Made by a program: the position numbers and the translations under genes. A DNA stretch of 5,007 nucleotides from contig JAEYZR010000197.1 of the NCBI GenBank assembly GCA_023427945.1, positions 1-5,007 on the forward strand. Direction: 5' to 3'. This stretch comes from Pseudomonadota bacterium. GTDB taxonomy: Bacteria; Pseudomonadota; Gammaproteobacteria; Burkholderiales; Burkholderiaceae_B. Of this stretch, positions 1-5,007 are shown one piece after another; positions within the stretch are counted from its first letter, which is position 1; the number at the start of each line of letters is the position of its first letter. The notes below the pieces were generated by a model. The model ran no database searches and was not told where the DNA came from. It saw nothing but the letters and a program-made list of their open reading frames with translations.

Positions 1-352
1 CGGGAACGGCGGCCAGCACGCAGGCAATATACCCCTTCATGTCGGCAGCGCCCCGACCGTACAGCAGGCCGTCTTTCTCCGTCAGGGTGAAGGGATCCAC
101 GGTCCAGTTCTGACCATCGACGGGCACGACATCGGTGTGCCCCGACAGCACCACGCCGCCCCGATCCGCTGGGCCTATGGTGGCGAACAGGTTGGCCTTG
201 GTGCGCTCCGCGTTGTAGATCAGTTCGCTCTGCACGCCCCATCCGGCCAGATAGTCCTGGATGAATTCAATCAGCGCGAGATTCGAATCGCGGCTGACAG
301 TGGGAAAGCCGATCAATTTCGCGAGCAGCGCGCGACTGGAAACTTCACTCAT
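1..352 (-). CDS. argE: Acetylornithine deacetylase, N-terminal part (cut by window edge)
   Basis: The minus strand reads open from an ATG at 352-350 to the window edge: 117 codons with no stop. The product is the N-terminal part of an M20-family metallopeptidase-like amidohydrolase. The segment SGHTDVVPVDGQNW (about residues 70-83) supplies H72, a zinc ligand in the family, and the conserved D74. LYGRGAADMKGY (97-108) supplies D104, the expected metal-bridging Asp. The run DGQNWTVDPF and the GRGxADMKG form are typical of ArgE, which hydrolyses N-acetyl-L-ornithine to ornithine and acetate in the cytoplasm during arginine synthesis. Related M20 enzymes (DapE, acetyl-citrulline deacetylase) share these motifs, so ArgE is favoured but not proven without the C-terminal half. 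The start is supported by GGAG seven bases upstream. The gene is divergent from ilvD. Confidence 0.87.
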   Translation of the reverse strand, partial: MSEVSSRALLAKLIGFPTVSRDSNLALIEFIQDYLAGWGVQSELIYNAERTKANLFATIGPADRGGVVLSGHTDVVPVDGQNWTVDPFTLTEKDGLLYGRGAADMKGYIACVLAAVP

Positions 353-423
353 TACTGCACTCCATAGCTTGAGGACGGCGGCCTGTGGAATAATGCACAA
401 GCCCTTAATTTGCGTAGCCAATC
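353..423. promoter_or_regulatory. Divergent argE/ilvD intergenic region (promoters for both expected)
   Basis: These 71 bp separate two divergent genes, so both promoters must lie here or reach into the opposite gene. The middle is A/T-rich (about 388-410). An AATAAT hexamer at 389-394 (plus) could be a -10, but the only -35-like sequence near it, TTGAGG at 369-374, is just 14 bp away, which is too close. On the minus strand CATTAT (395-390) has TTGGCT (421-416) 20 bp upstream, which is too far. I therefore assign no exact promoter. I see no Leu/Ile/Val-rich leader peptide with a terminator, so attenuation of ilvD is not indicated. Confidence 0.4.
360..363 (-). promoter_or_regulatory. Shine-Dalgarno of argE
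   Basis: On the minus strand GGAG is followed by a 7-base spacer (TGCAGTA) and the ATG at 352. This is a normal ribosome binding site, and it fixes the start of the partial deacetylase. Confidence 0.65.
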
Positions 424-2283
424 ATGCCTGTATATCGTTCGAAAACTTCCACCGCCGGTCGCAACATGGCGGGTGCGCGCTCACTGTGGCGCGCAACCGG
501 CATGAAAGACGAAGATTTCTCCAAGCCTATCGTCGCGGTGGTCAACTCATTCACCCAGTTCGTTCCGGGTCATGTCCACCTGAAGGATCTAGGCCAGCTC
601 GTTGCCCGCGAGATTGAATCGGCAGGCGGCGTCGCCAAGGAATTTAACACCATCGCCGTCGATGACGGCATTGCAATGGGCCATGACGGCATGCTGTATT
701 CGCTGCCCAGCCGCGACATCATTGCCGATTCGGTCGAATACATGGTGAACGCCCACTGTGCCGACGCGATGGTGTGCATCTCCAACTGCGACAAGATCAC
801 CCCGGGGATGCTGATGGCCGCCATGCGGCTGAACGTGCCGGTCATATTCGTCTCCGGCGGCCCGATGGAAGCAGGCAAGACGCAACTGATGAACCCGGCC
901 ACCAAGAAAGTCGAGTTCAAGAAGCTGGACCTGGTGGACGCGATGGTGATCGCGGCCGACACGTCCTACTCCGATGCCGACGTGGCCGAGGTCGAACGGT
1001 CGGCATGTCCCACCTGCGGGTCCTGCTCGGGCATGTTCACCGCCAATTCGATGAACTGTCTGACCGAAGCGCTGGGCCTGTCACTGCCCGGAAACGGCAC
1101 GGTGGTGGCCACCCACGCTGATCGCGAGAAACTGTTCAAGAAGGCAGGCCGGCGCATCGTCGAACTGGCGTGCCAGTATTACGAACAGGACGACGAACGC
1201 GTGCTGCCACGCTCGGTCGGCCTGGCGGCTTTCGAGAACGCGATGACCCTGGACATCGCAATGGGCGGCTCCACCAACACGATCCTGCACCTGCTGGCCA
1301 TTGCACGCGAAGCCCGCATCGACTTCGGCATGACCGACATCGATCGCATCTCGCGCGCAGTACCCCAACTGTGCAAGGTGGCCCCCAACACCAACAAGTA
1401 CCACATCGAAGACGTGCACCGTGCTGGCGGCATCATGGCCATCCTGGGCGAACTGGATCGCGCCGGCAAGCTGCATACCGATGTGCCCACCGTGCATGCA
1501 CCTTCCATGAGGGAAGCCCTGGACCAGTGGGACATCACATTGACCAGCGACCCGGACGTGCGCACCTTCTACATGGCCGGTCCGGCGGGCGTGCCTTCGC
1601 AAGTGGCCTTCAGCCAGGACACACGCTGGCCCAGCCTGGATCTGGATCGGGCGCAGGGCTGTATCCGTTCCTACGAACATGCCTATTCCCAGGAAGGCGG
1701 CCTGGCCGTGCTCACCGGGAACATCGCGCTGGACGGCTGTGTGGTCAAGACGGCGGGCGTGGACGAGAGCATCCTGGTGTTCGAAGGGTCGGCCCACGTG
1801 ACCGAGTCGCAGGATGAAGCGGTGGAGAACATCCTGAACGACAAGGTCAAGGCAGGCGATGTCGTCATCGTGCGCTACGAAGGCCCCAAGGGCGGGCCCG
1901 GCATGCAGGAAATGCTCTACCCCACCAGCTACATCAAATCCAAAGGTCTGGGCAAGGCGTGCGCATTGCTGACCGACGGCAGGTTCTCGGGCGGCACGTC
2001 CGGCCTGTCCATCGGCCACTGCTCGCCCGAGGCCGCGGCCGGTGGCGCGATCGGACTGGTGCGCAACGGTGACCGCATACGCATCGACATTCCCAACCGC
2101 ACCATTGACGTACTGATCTCGGATGAAGAACTGGCAGAACGCCGCGTGGCGCAGCAAGCCAAGGGCTTCAAGCCGGCACAGCCGCGTCCGCGCAAGGTCA
2201 CTGCGGCATTGAAGGCCTACGCCAAGCTGGTGATGTCCGCCGACAAGGGCGCCGTGCGCGACGAGTCTTTGCTGGATGACTGA
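424..2283 (+). CDS. ilvD: Dihydroxy-acid dehydratase IlvD
   Basis: The 619-residue product matches the classical long IlvD (E. coli 616 aa) from end to end by recall. It dehydrates 2,3-dihydroxy-isovalerate and 2,3-dihydroxy-3-methylvalerate to the 2-oxo acids, the penultimate step to valine and isoleucine. Visible residues are D81, C122-D123-K124 in CDKITPGMLMA (first family signature; cluster and Mg ligands), C195 in ACPTCGSCSG (second cluster Cys), E496 in GPGMQEMLYP (Mg) and S522 in LLTDGRFSGGTSG (second signature; catalytic base). Position 49 is Gly, as in E. coli IlvD, rather than the extra Cys of the short [2Fe-2S] group, which suggests the oxygen-sensitive [4Fe-4S] type. The loop at about 154-167 is several residues longer than in E. 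coli. The start is fixed by the conserved MPxYRS N-terminus, although no clear Shine-Dalgarno precedes it. The gene stands alone and ends at a strong terminator. Confidence 0.97.
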   Translation: MPVYRSKTSTAGRNMAGARSLWRATGMKDEDFSKPIVAVVNSFTQFVPGHVHLKDLGQLVAREIESAGGVAKEFNTIAVDDGIAMGHDGMLYSLPSRDIIADSVEYMVNAHCADAMVCISNCDKITPGMLMAAMRLNVPVIFVSGGPMEAGKTQLMNPATKKVEFKKLDLVDAMVIAADTSYSDADVAEVERSACPTCGSCSGMFTANSMNCLTEALGLSLPGNGTVVATHADREKLFKKAGRRIVELACQYYEQDDERVLPRSVGLAAFENAMTLDIAMGGSTNTILHLLAIAREARIDFGMTDIDRISRAVPQLCKVAPNTNKYHIEDVHRAGGIMAILGELDRAGKLHTDVPTVHAPSMREALDQWDITLTSDPDVRTFYMAGPAGVPSQVAFSQDTRWPSLDLDRAQGCIRSYEHAYSQEGGLAVLTGNIALDGCVVKTAGVDESILVFEGSAHVTESQDEAVENILNDKVKAGDVVIVRYEGPKGGPGMQEMLYPTSYIKSKGLGKACALLTDGRFSGGTSGLSIGHCSPEAAAGGAIGLVRNGDRIRIDIPNRTIDVLISDEELAERRVAQQAKGFKPAQPRPRKVTAALKAYAKLVMSADKGAVRDESLLDD

Positions 2284-2300
2284 ACGCCGGTGAACCGATG

Positions 2301-2330
2301 AAAAAGGGGCGCTTGTGCGCCCCTTTTTTT
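2301..2330. terminator. Intrinsic terminator after ilvD, probably bidirectional
   Basis: AAAAAGGGGCGC (2301-2312), loop TTGT and GCGCCCCTTTTT (2317-2328) form a perfect 12-bp stem. A run of seven T ends it on the plus strand, 17 bases after the ilvD stop. The five A at the left arm read as TTTTT on the minus strand, so the same hairpin can also stop transcripts of the convergent receptor gene, which ends at 2417. Plus-strand function is the better supported of the two. Confidence 0.93.
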
Positions 2331-2337
2331 GATCGAC

Positions 2338-2450
2338 CTGCTCAGAACGATCGTTTCACGCTGGCATGTACGACCAGCCCAGAACGATGCCGTCATGCTG
2401 GCATCGTGCGATCTGCTCAGAACGATGCCGTCACGCCGGCGTAGTACGCT
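2338..2450. repeat. Three imperfect 37-38 bp tandem repeats overlapping the receptor gene end
   Basis: The units are 2338-2374, 2375-2412 and 2413-2450. By eye, units 2 and 3 agree at 30 of 38 positions. Units 1 and 3 agree at about 29 of 38, with small gaps. CAGAACGATGCCGTCA is exact at 2380-2395 and 2418-2433. The rightmost unit is the real 3' end of the receptor gene (residues AYYAGVTASF and the TGA). The other two lie beyond the stop and read, in the matching minus-strand frame, SHDASMTASFW and VVHASVKRSF-stop. The period is not a multiple of three, so the copies do not form one continuous reading frame. Unit 2 also holds an inverted repeat, CGATGCC (2385-2391) and GGCATCG (2400-2406). 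The block looks like an old duplication of the gene end that has since diverged. Confidence 0.8.
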
Positions 2451-4615
2451 CTGCCCAGTTCGTTGTAGGTCTGCGCACCGGCGTAATCAGCCGACCCTGC
2501 GCGATACAGCCGCTTGTCGAACACGTTGCTCACGCCCACGACGAATCGCAGGTTGTCGTTCACCGTGTAGCGCGTGCTCAGGCCCACCAGTGCATAAGGC
2601 TTGATGTCGCGACGGTTTTCTTCGGCGATCTCGACGTTGCGACGCGCGCTGTAAGTCGGTGATTTCTGTTTGCCATACCAGGTCACGTTCGCCTGCACGC
2701 CCCACTTCTCCGTCACGCGCCAGTCCAGGCCCGAGTTCACCGTGAAGCGCGGGATCACACTCAAAGGTTCGCCCGTGCTTTTGTCCTTGGACTCGATCAT
2801 GTAGGTGAAGTTGGTCGTCCAGTCCACCGCTGTGCCCAGGGGCACGAACAGGTTGCCCTCAAAGCCCTGCACCACCGCACGGTCGGAGTTTTCCCACTGC
2901 AAGACCCGCTGGCCCGTGCCCGGCACGATGCCCACGTACTGGTTGCCCGCCACGATCTTGTTCTTGTAATCGTTACGGAAATAGGCTGCGCTGGTGCGCC
3001 AGCCGCCCGAATCGTAGGCCAGCCCGATTTCCTTGTTCACGCTGGTTTCGGGCGACAGGTTTTCGTTGCCCTGCAGGAAGCACCCGCCACTGTTGGTCTG
3101 TGCCTGGTTGCAGCCAAAGCCACGGCTGAACAGCAGATAGTTGGGGTTGGACTGGTACAGATTGGGTGACTTGTAGGCCCGGGCAATGCCCCCTTTGAGC
3201 GTCCAGTGCTGTGCCACCTTGTACGAGGCGTTCAGGCTGGGGCTCCAGTTCGTGCCGAACCTGTCGTGATGGTCCATGCGAATACCGGGGGTGACGATCA
3301 GGCGATCGGTGGCCTCGATGTTGTTTTCGACGTACAAGGCATAGCTATTGGCGGTGCTGCGTGTCTTGTCACGGTTGAATCCGCTGATGGCGCCCGGTGC
3401 CGGGTCCCAGAAATTGTTGCGCAAGGCACCTGGATCATCCAGTGTCTCGCGCAAATACTCCATGCCGAACGTGGCTACCTGGTCTACACCCAGCTTCATG
3501 GGCAGGCTGACCTCGCCGTTCAGGCGATAGTTCTTCAGGCGGGCGGTGTACCAGCCCTGGCCCTCCTGCGGCGCGCCTTCAGGACCGCCTGCCAGGCCCT
3601 CGTTCAGGCGCGAATTGCGCGTGTATTCCTGAGCGGCAGACAGACGCGAACTGCCCCATTCCCATTCACCCCGATGCGTCAGGCTGAACGCGTTGCGCTG
3701 CATGACGTTGGTTTCCTTGCCATACAGACTCTCGATGAATACGGGATTGCCGCCATCGTTGTTCAGCATCGTATCGCCTGCGAAACGGTTGCCCTGGCGA
3801 CTGTAGGACGCATCCAGGTCGAGCGTCTGGGTGCGGCTCAGCGCCCAGCTCAGCAAGGCATTGAGGTCCTGGTTCACCACGCCCTCACGCCCGGCCAGAC
3901 GGGCGGAATCGGCGGTGACATTGCGTGCATTGATGTCCGCTGCGTCGGGCTTGGTATCGCTGTAGTTGCCATACACACGGAACGACACCTTGTCGGTGAC
4001 CGGCCCGCTCAGGCGCACGTTGGTGCGGTAGGTTGCGCCCTCATCGCCATCCTCAGGCTGGTTGGTGTAGGTCGTCACCGAGCCGCTCAGTTTGTCCGTG
4101 GGCCGCTTGGTGATGATATTGATCACGCCGCCCATTGCACCCGACCCATAACGCGCCGCCGCCGGACCCCGCAGAACTTCGATGCGCTCCACTTCCTCGG
4201 GGGGAACCCAGTTGGTTTCGCCCCGTGTATCCCGATCGCCGTTCCAGCCGTAACGCACTGAGTTGCGCGATGTGGCCGGCTTGCCGTCGATCAGCACCAG
4301 CGTGTTCTCCGGCCCCATGCCCCGGATATCGATCTGGCGATTGTTGCCACGGTTGCCGCTTGCGCTGTTGCCCGTCAGGTTCACGCCGGGTTCGCGACGA
4401 ATGATCTCGGCCAGATCGTTCACAGGAGGCCGCTTCTGGATGTCCTCGGCGCTGATCACAGACACGCCCAGCGATTCCTTGACTTCATCTTCGGCCGTTC
4501 CCAGCACCTCGACGGTCTGGAGCTGTACGGGCGGGGTCTGGGCAAACGCGGCACCACTGGCCAGGGACAGGACGAGTGCGTATCCGGGGCGCAGACGCAA
4601 AATGGGCGAGAACAA
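2417..4615 (-). CDS. fepA: FepA/BfeA-type TonB-dependent ferric enterobactin receptor
   Basis: The 732-residue product is an outer-membrane TonB-dependent transporter, closest by recall to E. coli FepA and Bordetella BfeA, which import ferric enterobactin and related catecholates. A signal peptide (residues 1-25) ends in AFA before QTPP. A TonB box-like TVEV lies at about 34-37. The plug (about 40-172) carries FepA hallmarks: PGVNLTGN (76-83), RGNNRQIDIRGMGPENTL (89-106), LIDGKP, then RIEVLRGPAAARYGSGAMGG (144-163) and VINIITK. The barrel (about 180-732) keeps AGREGV, SYSRQGN, EYTRNSR..EGLAGG, KGGIARAYKSPNLYQ and FRNDYKNKI, and ends in Phe, the usual BAM signal. A loop Cys pair (C502, C512) matches the FepA disulfide but is three residues wider. 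It starts with TTG, fixed by a perfect AAGGAGGT; no ATG lies nearby in frame. A Fur box and sigma70 promoter lie just upstream. Family is certain; the exact siderophore and orthology (bfeA or fepA/pfeA) are not. Confidence 0.95.
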   Translation of the reverse strand: MFSPILRLRPGYALVLSLASGAAFAQTPPVQLQTVEVLGTAEDEVKESLGVSVISAEDIQKRPPVNDLAEIIRREPGVNLTGNSASGNRGNNRQIDIRGMGPENTLVLIDGKPATSRNSVRYGWNGDRDTRGETNWVPPEEVERIEVLRGPAAARYGSGAMGGVINIITKRPTDKLSGSVTTYTNQPEDGDEGATYRTNVRLSGPVTDKVSFRVYGNYSDTKPDAADINARNVTADSARLAGREGVVNQDLNALLSWALSRTQTLDLDASYSRQGNRFAGDTMLNNDGGNPVFIESLYGKETNVMQRNAFSLTHRGEWEWGSSRLSAAQEYTRNSRLNEGLAGGPEGAPQEGQGWYTARLKNYRLNGEVSLPMKLGVDQVATFGMEYLRETLDDPGALRNNFWDPAPGAISGFNRDKTRSTANSYALYVENNIEATDRLIVTPGIRMDHHDRFGTNWSPSLNASYKVAQHWTLKGGIARAYKSPNLYQSNPNYLLFSRGFGCNQAQTNSGGCFLQGNENLSPETSVNKEIGLAYDSGGWRTSAAYFRNDYKNKIVAGNQYVGIVPGTGQRVLQWENSDRAVVQGFEGNLFVPLGTAVDWTTNFTYMIESKDKSTGEPLSVIPRFTVNSGLDWRVTEKWGVQANVTWYGKQKSPTYSARRNVEIAEENRRDIKPYALVGLSTRYTVNDNLRFVVGVSNVFDKRLYRAGSADYAGAQTYNELGRAYYAGVTASF

Positions 4616-4620
4616 GGCGA

Positions 4621-4628
4621 ACCTCCTT
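4621..4628 (-). promoter_or_regulatory. Perfect Shine-Dalgarno deciding a TTG start
   Basis: The minus strand reads AAGGAGGT, a full anti-16S match, followed by five bases (TCGCC) and TTG at 4615-4613. The reading frame from TTG gives a proper signal peptide. The next in-frame Met is near residue 100, inside the plug, so TTG is the only sensible start. Confidence 0.9.
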
Positions 4629-4640
4629 ATAAATAAGTTT

Positions 4641-4659
4641 GAGAATTATTCGCATTATC
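4641..4659 (-). promoter_or_regulatory. Fur box in the receptor promoter
   Basis: GATAATGCGAATAATTCTC (minus strand) matches the 19-bp Fur consensus GATAATGATAATCATTATC at 15 of 19 positions. It covers the -10 hexamer (4650-4645) and part of the spacer. Fe-Fur binding here would block RNA polymerase and make the siderophore receptor iron-repressed, as known for FepA-type receptors. Confidence 0.88.
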
Positions 4660-4673
4660 TTTCTAAATGTCAA
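4645..4673 (-). promoter_or_regulatory. Sigma70 promoter of the receptor gene
   Basis: The -35 is TTGACA (4673-4668, perfect) and the -10 is AATAAT (4650-4645, 5 of 6), with an ideal 17-bp spacer. Transcription should begin near 4638. That would leave a leader of only about 20 nt holding the Shine-Dalgarno. The near-consensus elements suggest a strong promoter once Fur repression is lifted. Confidence 0.85.
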
Positions 4674-4691
4674 AGCTATGGGGGCTCGCCC

Positions 4692-4705
4692 CGCAGTCAA
4701 CTGCG
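4692..4705. promoter_or_regulatory. 14-bp palindrome upstream of the receptor promoter
   Basis: CGCAGTCAACTGCG is a perfect inverted repeat of 6-bp arms around a CA centre, 18 bp upstream of the -35. It could be an operator for a dedicated regulator: BfeA and PfeA-type receptors are known to need siderophore-responsive activators besides Fur. A small GGGG-CTCG-CCCC hairpin (4681-4692) abuts it. The location is suggestive, but a chance palindrome cannot be excluded. Confidence 0.35.
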
Positions 4706-4988
4706 CACTTGCAATCATTTCGAAACAATCTCCTGGGGCCCATCCTCATTCCCAGGTTCACCTTCCAGTCGCTCCCTGCCCCCTTGTTGCTTCCCACTCT
4801 CTTGTCGCTGGTCGCCCTCTGCACAGTGATCTGCCAGGCACAGAAACTCAAAGCCCTTCCTGTCCACGATTGTGGCGATGCCTGCCGTCCTTTTGTTTCT
4901 GCGTGTCAAAAGCGCAAGCGCACCCGAACTTGAAAGCAAGACTGCACGGCCTGCTTATTGCTCAACTGCCGGCAACCTGATCAGACAC
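4706..4988. other. Intergenic stretch with no supported gene
   Basis: Open frames exist on both strands, but none has a credible Shine-Dalgarno, a good start codon or a recognisable protein. The plus strand is pyrimidine-rich from about 4740 to 4825. Small symmetric elements are CCTGGG/CCCAGG (4732-4737 and 4751-4756), TGCCAGGCA (4832-4840), CCAC-GATT-GTGG (4864-4875) and TGCCGGCA (4967-4974). AAGCGC is repeated in tandem at about 4910-4921. A promoter for the gene starting at 5000 should be here. TTGAAA at 4930-4935 is a possible -35, but I find no good -10 at the right distance. Confidence 0.5.
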
Positions 4989-4994
4989 GGAGGT
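4989..4994 (+). promoter_or_regulatory. Shine-Dalgarno of the gene at the right edge
   Basis: GGAGGT is followed by five bases (GCATC) and ATG at 5000. This is a near-ideal ribosome binding site and the main reason to call a gene at the window edge. Confidence 0.7.
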
Positions 4995-4999
4995 GCATC

Positions 5000-5007
5000 A
5001 TGACGGC
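5000..5007 (+). CDS. Start of an unidentified gene (first codons only)
   Basis: Only ATG, ACG and GC are visible (Met-Thr-Ala). The call rests on the GGAGGT five bases upstream. The gene runs divergently from the siderophore receptor, about 385 bp from its start. Genes in such a place often encode a siderophore-responsive regulator, an esterase or a transport partner, but nothing in these eight bases identifies the product. Confidence 0.55.

Noticed and set aside
369..394. TTGAGG/AATAAT as the ilvD promoter
   Set aside because: The spacer is only 14 bp, too short for a sigma70 promoter, so no exact promoter was called.
261..617. Plus-strand open frame running from argE antisense through the gap into ilvD
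   Set aside because: It overlaps argE antisense and ilvD in another frame and resembles no known protein. The part starting with ATG at 393 is not a Leu/Ile/Val leader peptide.
1081..2157. Long minus-strand open frame (358 codons) opposite ilvD
   Set aside because: It is an antisense shadow of a high-GC coding gene, with low-complexity His/Gly/Ala-rich composition and no family resemblance; ilvD is certain.
2298..2444. Small plus-strand open frame starting MKKGRLCAP after ilvD
   Set aside because: It reads through the intrinsic terminator and the tandem repeats, lacks a Shine-Dalgarno, and would be antisense to the receptor 3' end.
2338..2450. The 37-38 bp repeats as a CRISPR array
   Set aside because: The units are contiguous with no unique spacers, are only about 76-79% identical, and overlap a coding end; no cas gene is present.
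3206..4261. Long plus-strand open frame (351 codons) opposite the receptor gene
   Set aside because: It is an antisense shadow of the clearly identified TonB-dependent receptor, with no ribosome binding site and no recognisable domain.
4715..4939. Minus-strand open frame upstream of the receptor (74 codons)
   Set aside because: It starts with TTG and has no ribosome binding site, its polar composition matches no family I know, and other frames nearby are equally open.

Overview
The window looks like chromosomal DNA of a high-GC betaproteobacterium. Burkholderiales, and within it an Alcaligenaceae-like organism (Bordetella/Achromobacter relatives), is my best guess. This rests on the G/C-rich third positions, on the IlvD and FepA/BfeA-type sequences recalled from memory, and on the gene mix. 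No database search was possible, so the taxon is an inference.

Layout from left to right. Positions 1-352 (minus strand) hold the first 117 codons of an acetylornithine deacetylase (argE), cut by the window edge. A 71-bp gap separates it from the divergent ilvD (424-2283, plus), a full-length dihydroxy-acid dehydratase. A strong hairpin with T tracts on both sides (2301-2330) follows ilvD. Between it and the next gene lies a block of about three imperfect 37-38 bp tandem repeats (2338-2450). Its right-hand unit is the end of the convergent gene at 2417-4615 (minus), a complete FepA/BfeA-type TonB-dependent receptor for ferric enterobactin-like catecholate siderophores.

The receptor has a textbook iron-regulated start. 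A perfect -35 (TTGACA), a 17-bp spacer and an AATAAT -10 are overlapped by a 15/19 Fur box. A perfect AAGGAGGT Shine-Dalgarno then precedes a TTG start codon. About 300 bp upstream of the receptor (4681-4999) hold no gene I can support, though they contain small palindromes. The last 8 bases start a further plus-strand gene, preceded by GGAGGT, divergent from the receptor.

Functionally there are two unrelated units: amino-acid biosynthesis on the left (arginine; branched-chain amino acids) and iron acquisition on the right. Iron links them only loosely, since IlvD is an iron-sulfur enzyme. I see no sign of a novel multi-gene system. The least expected feature is the tandem duplication of the receptor's 3' end, in which each copy still resembles the C-terminal beta-barrel signal ending in Phe.
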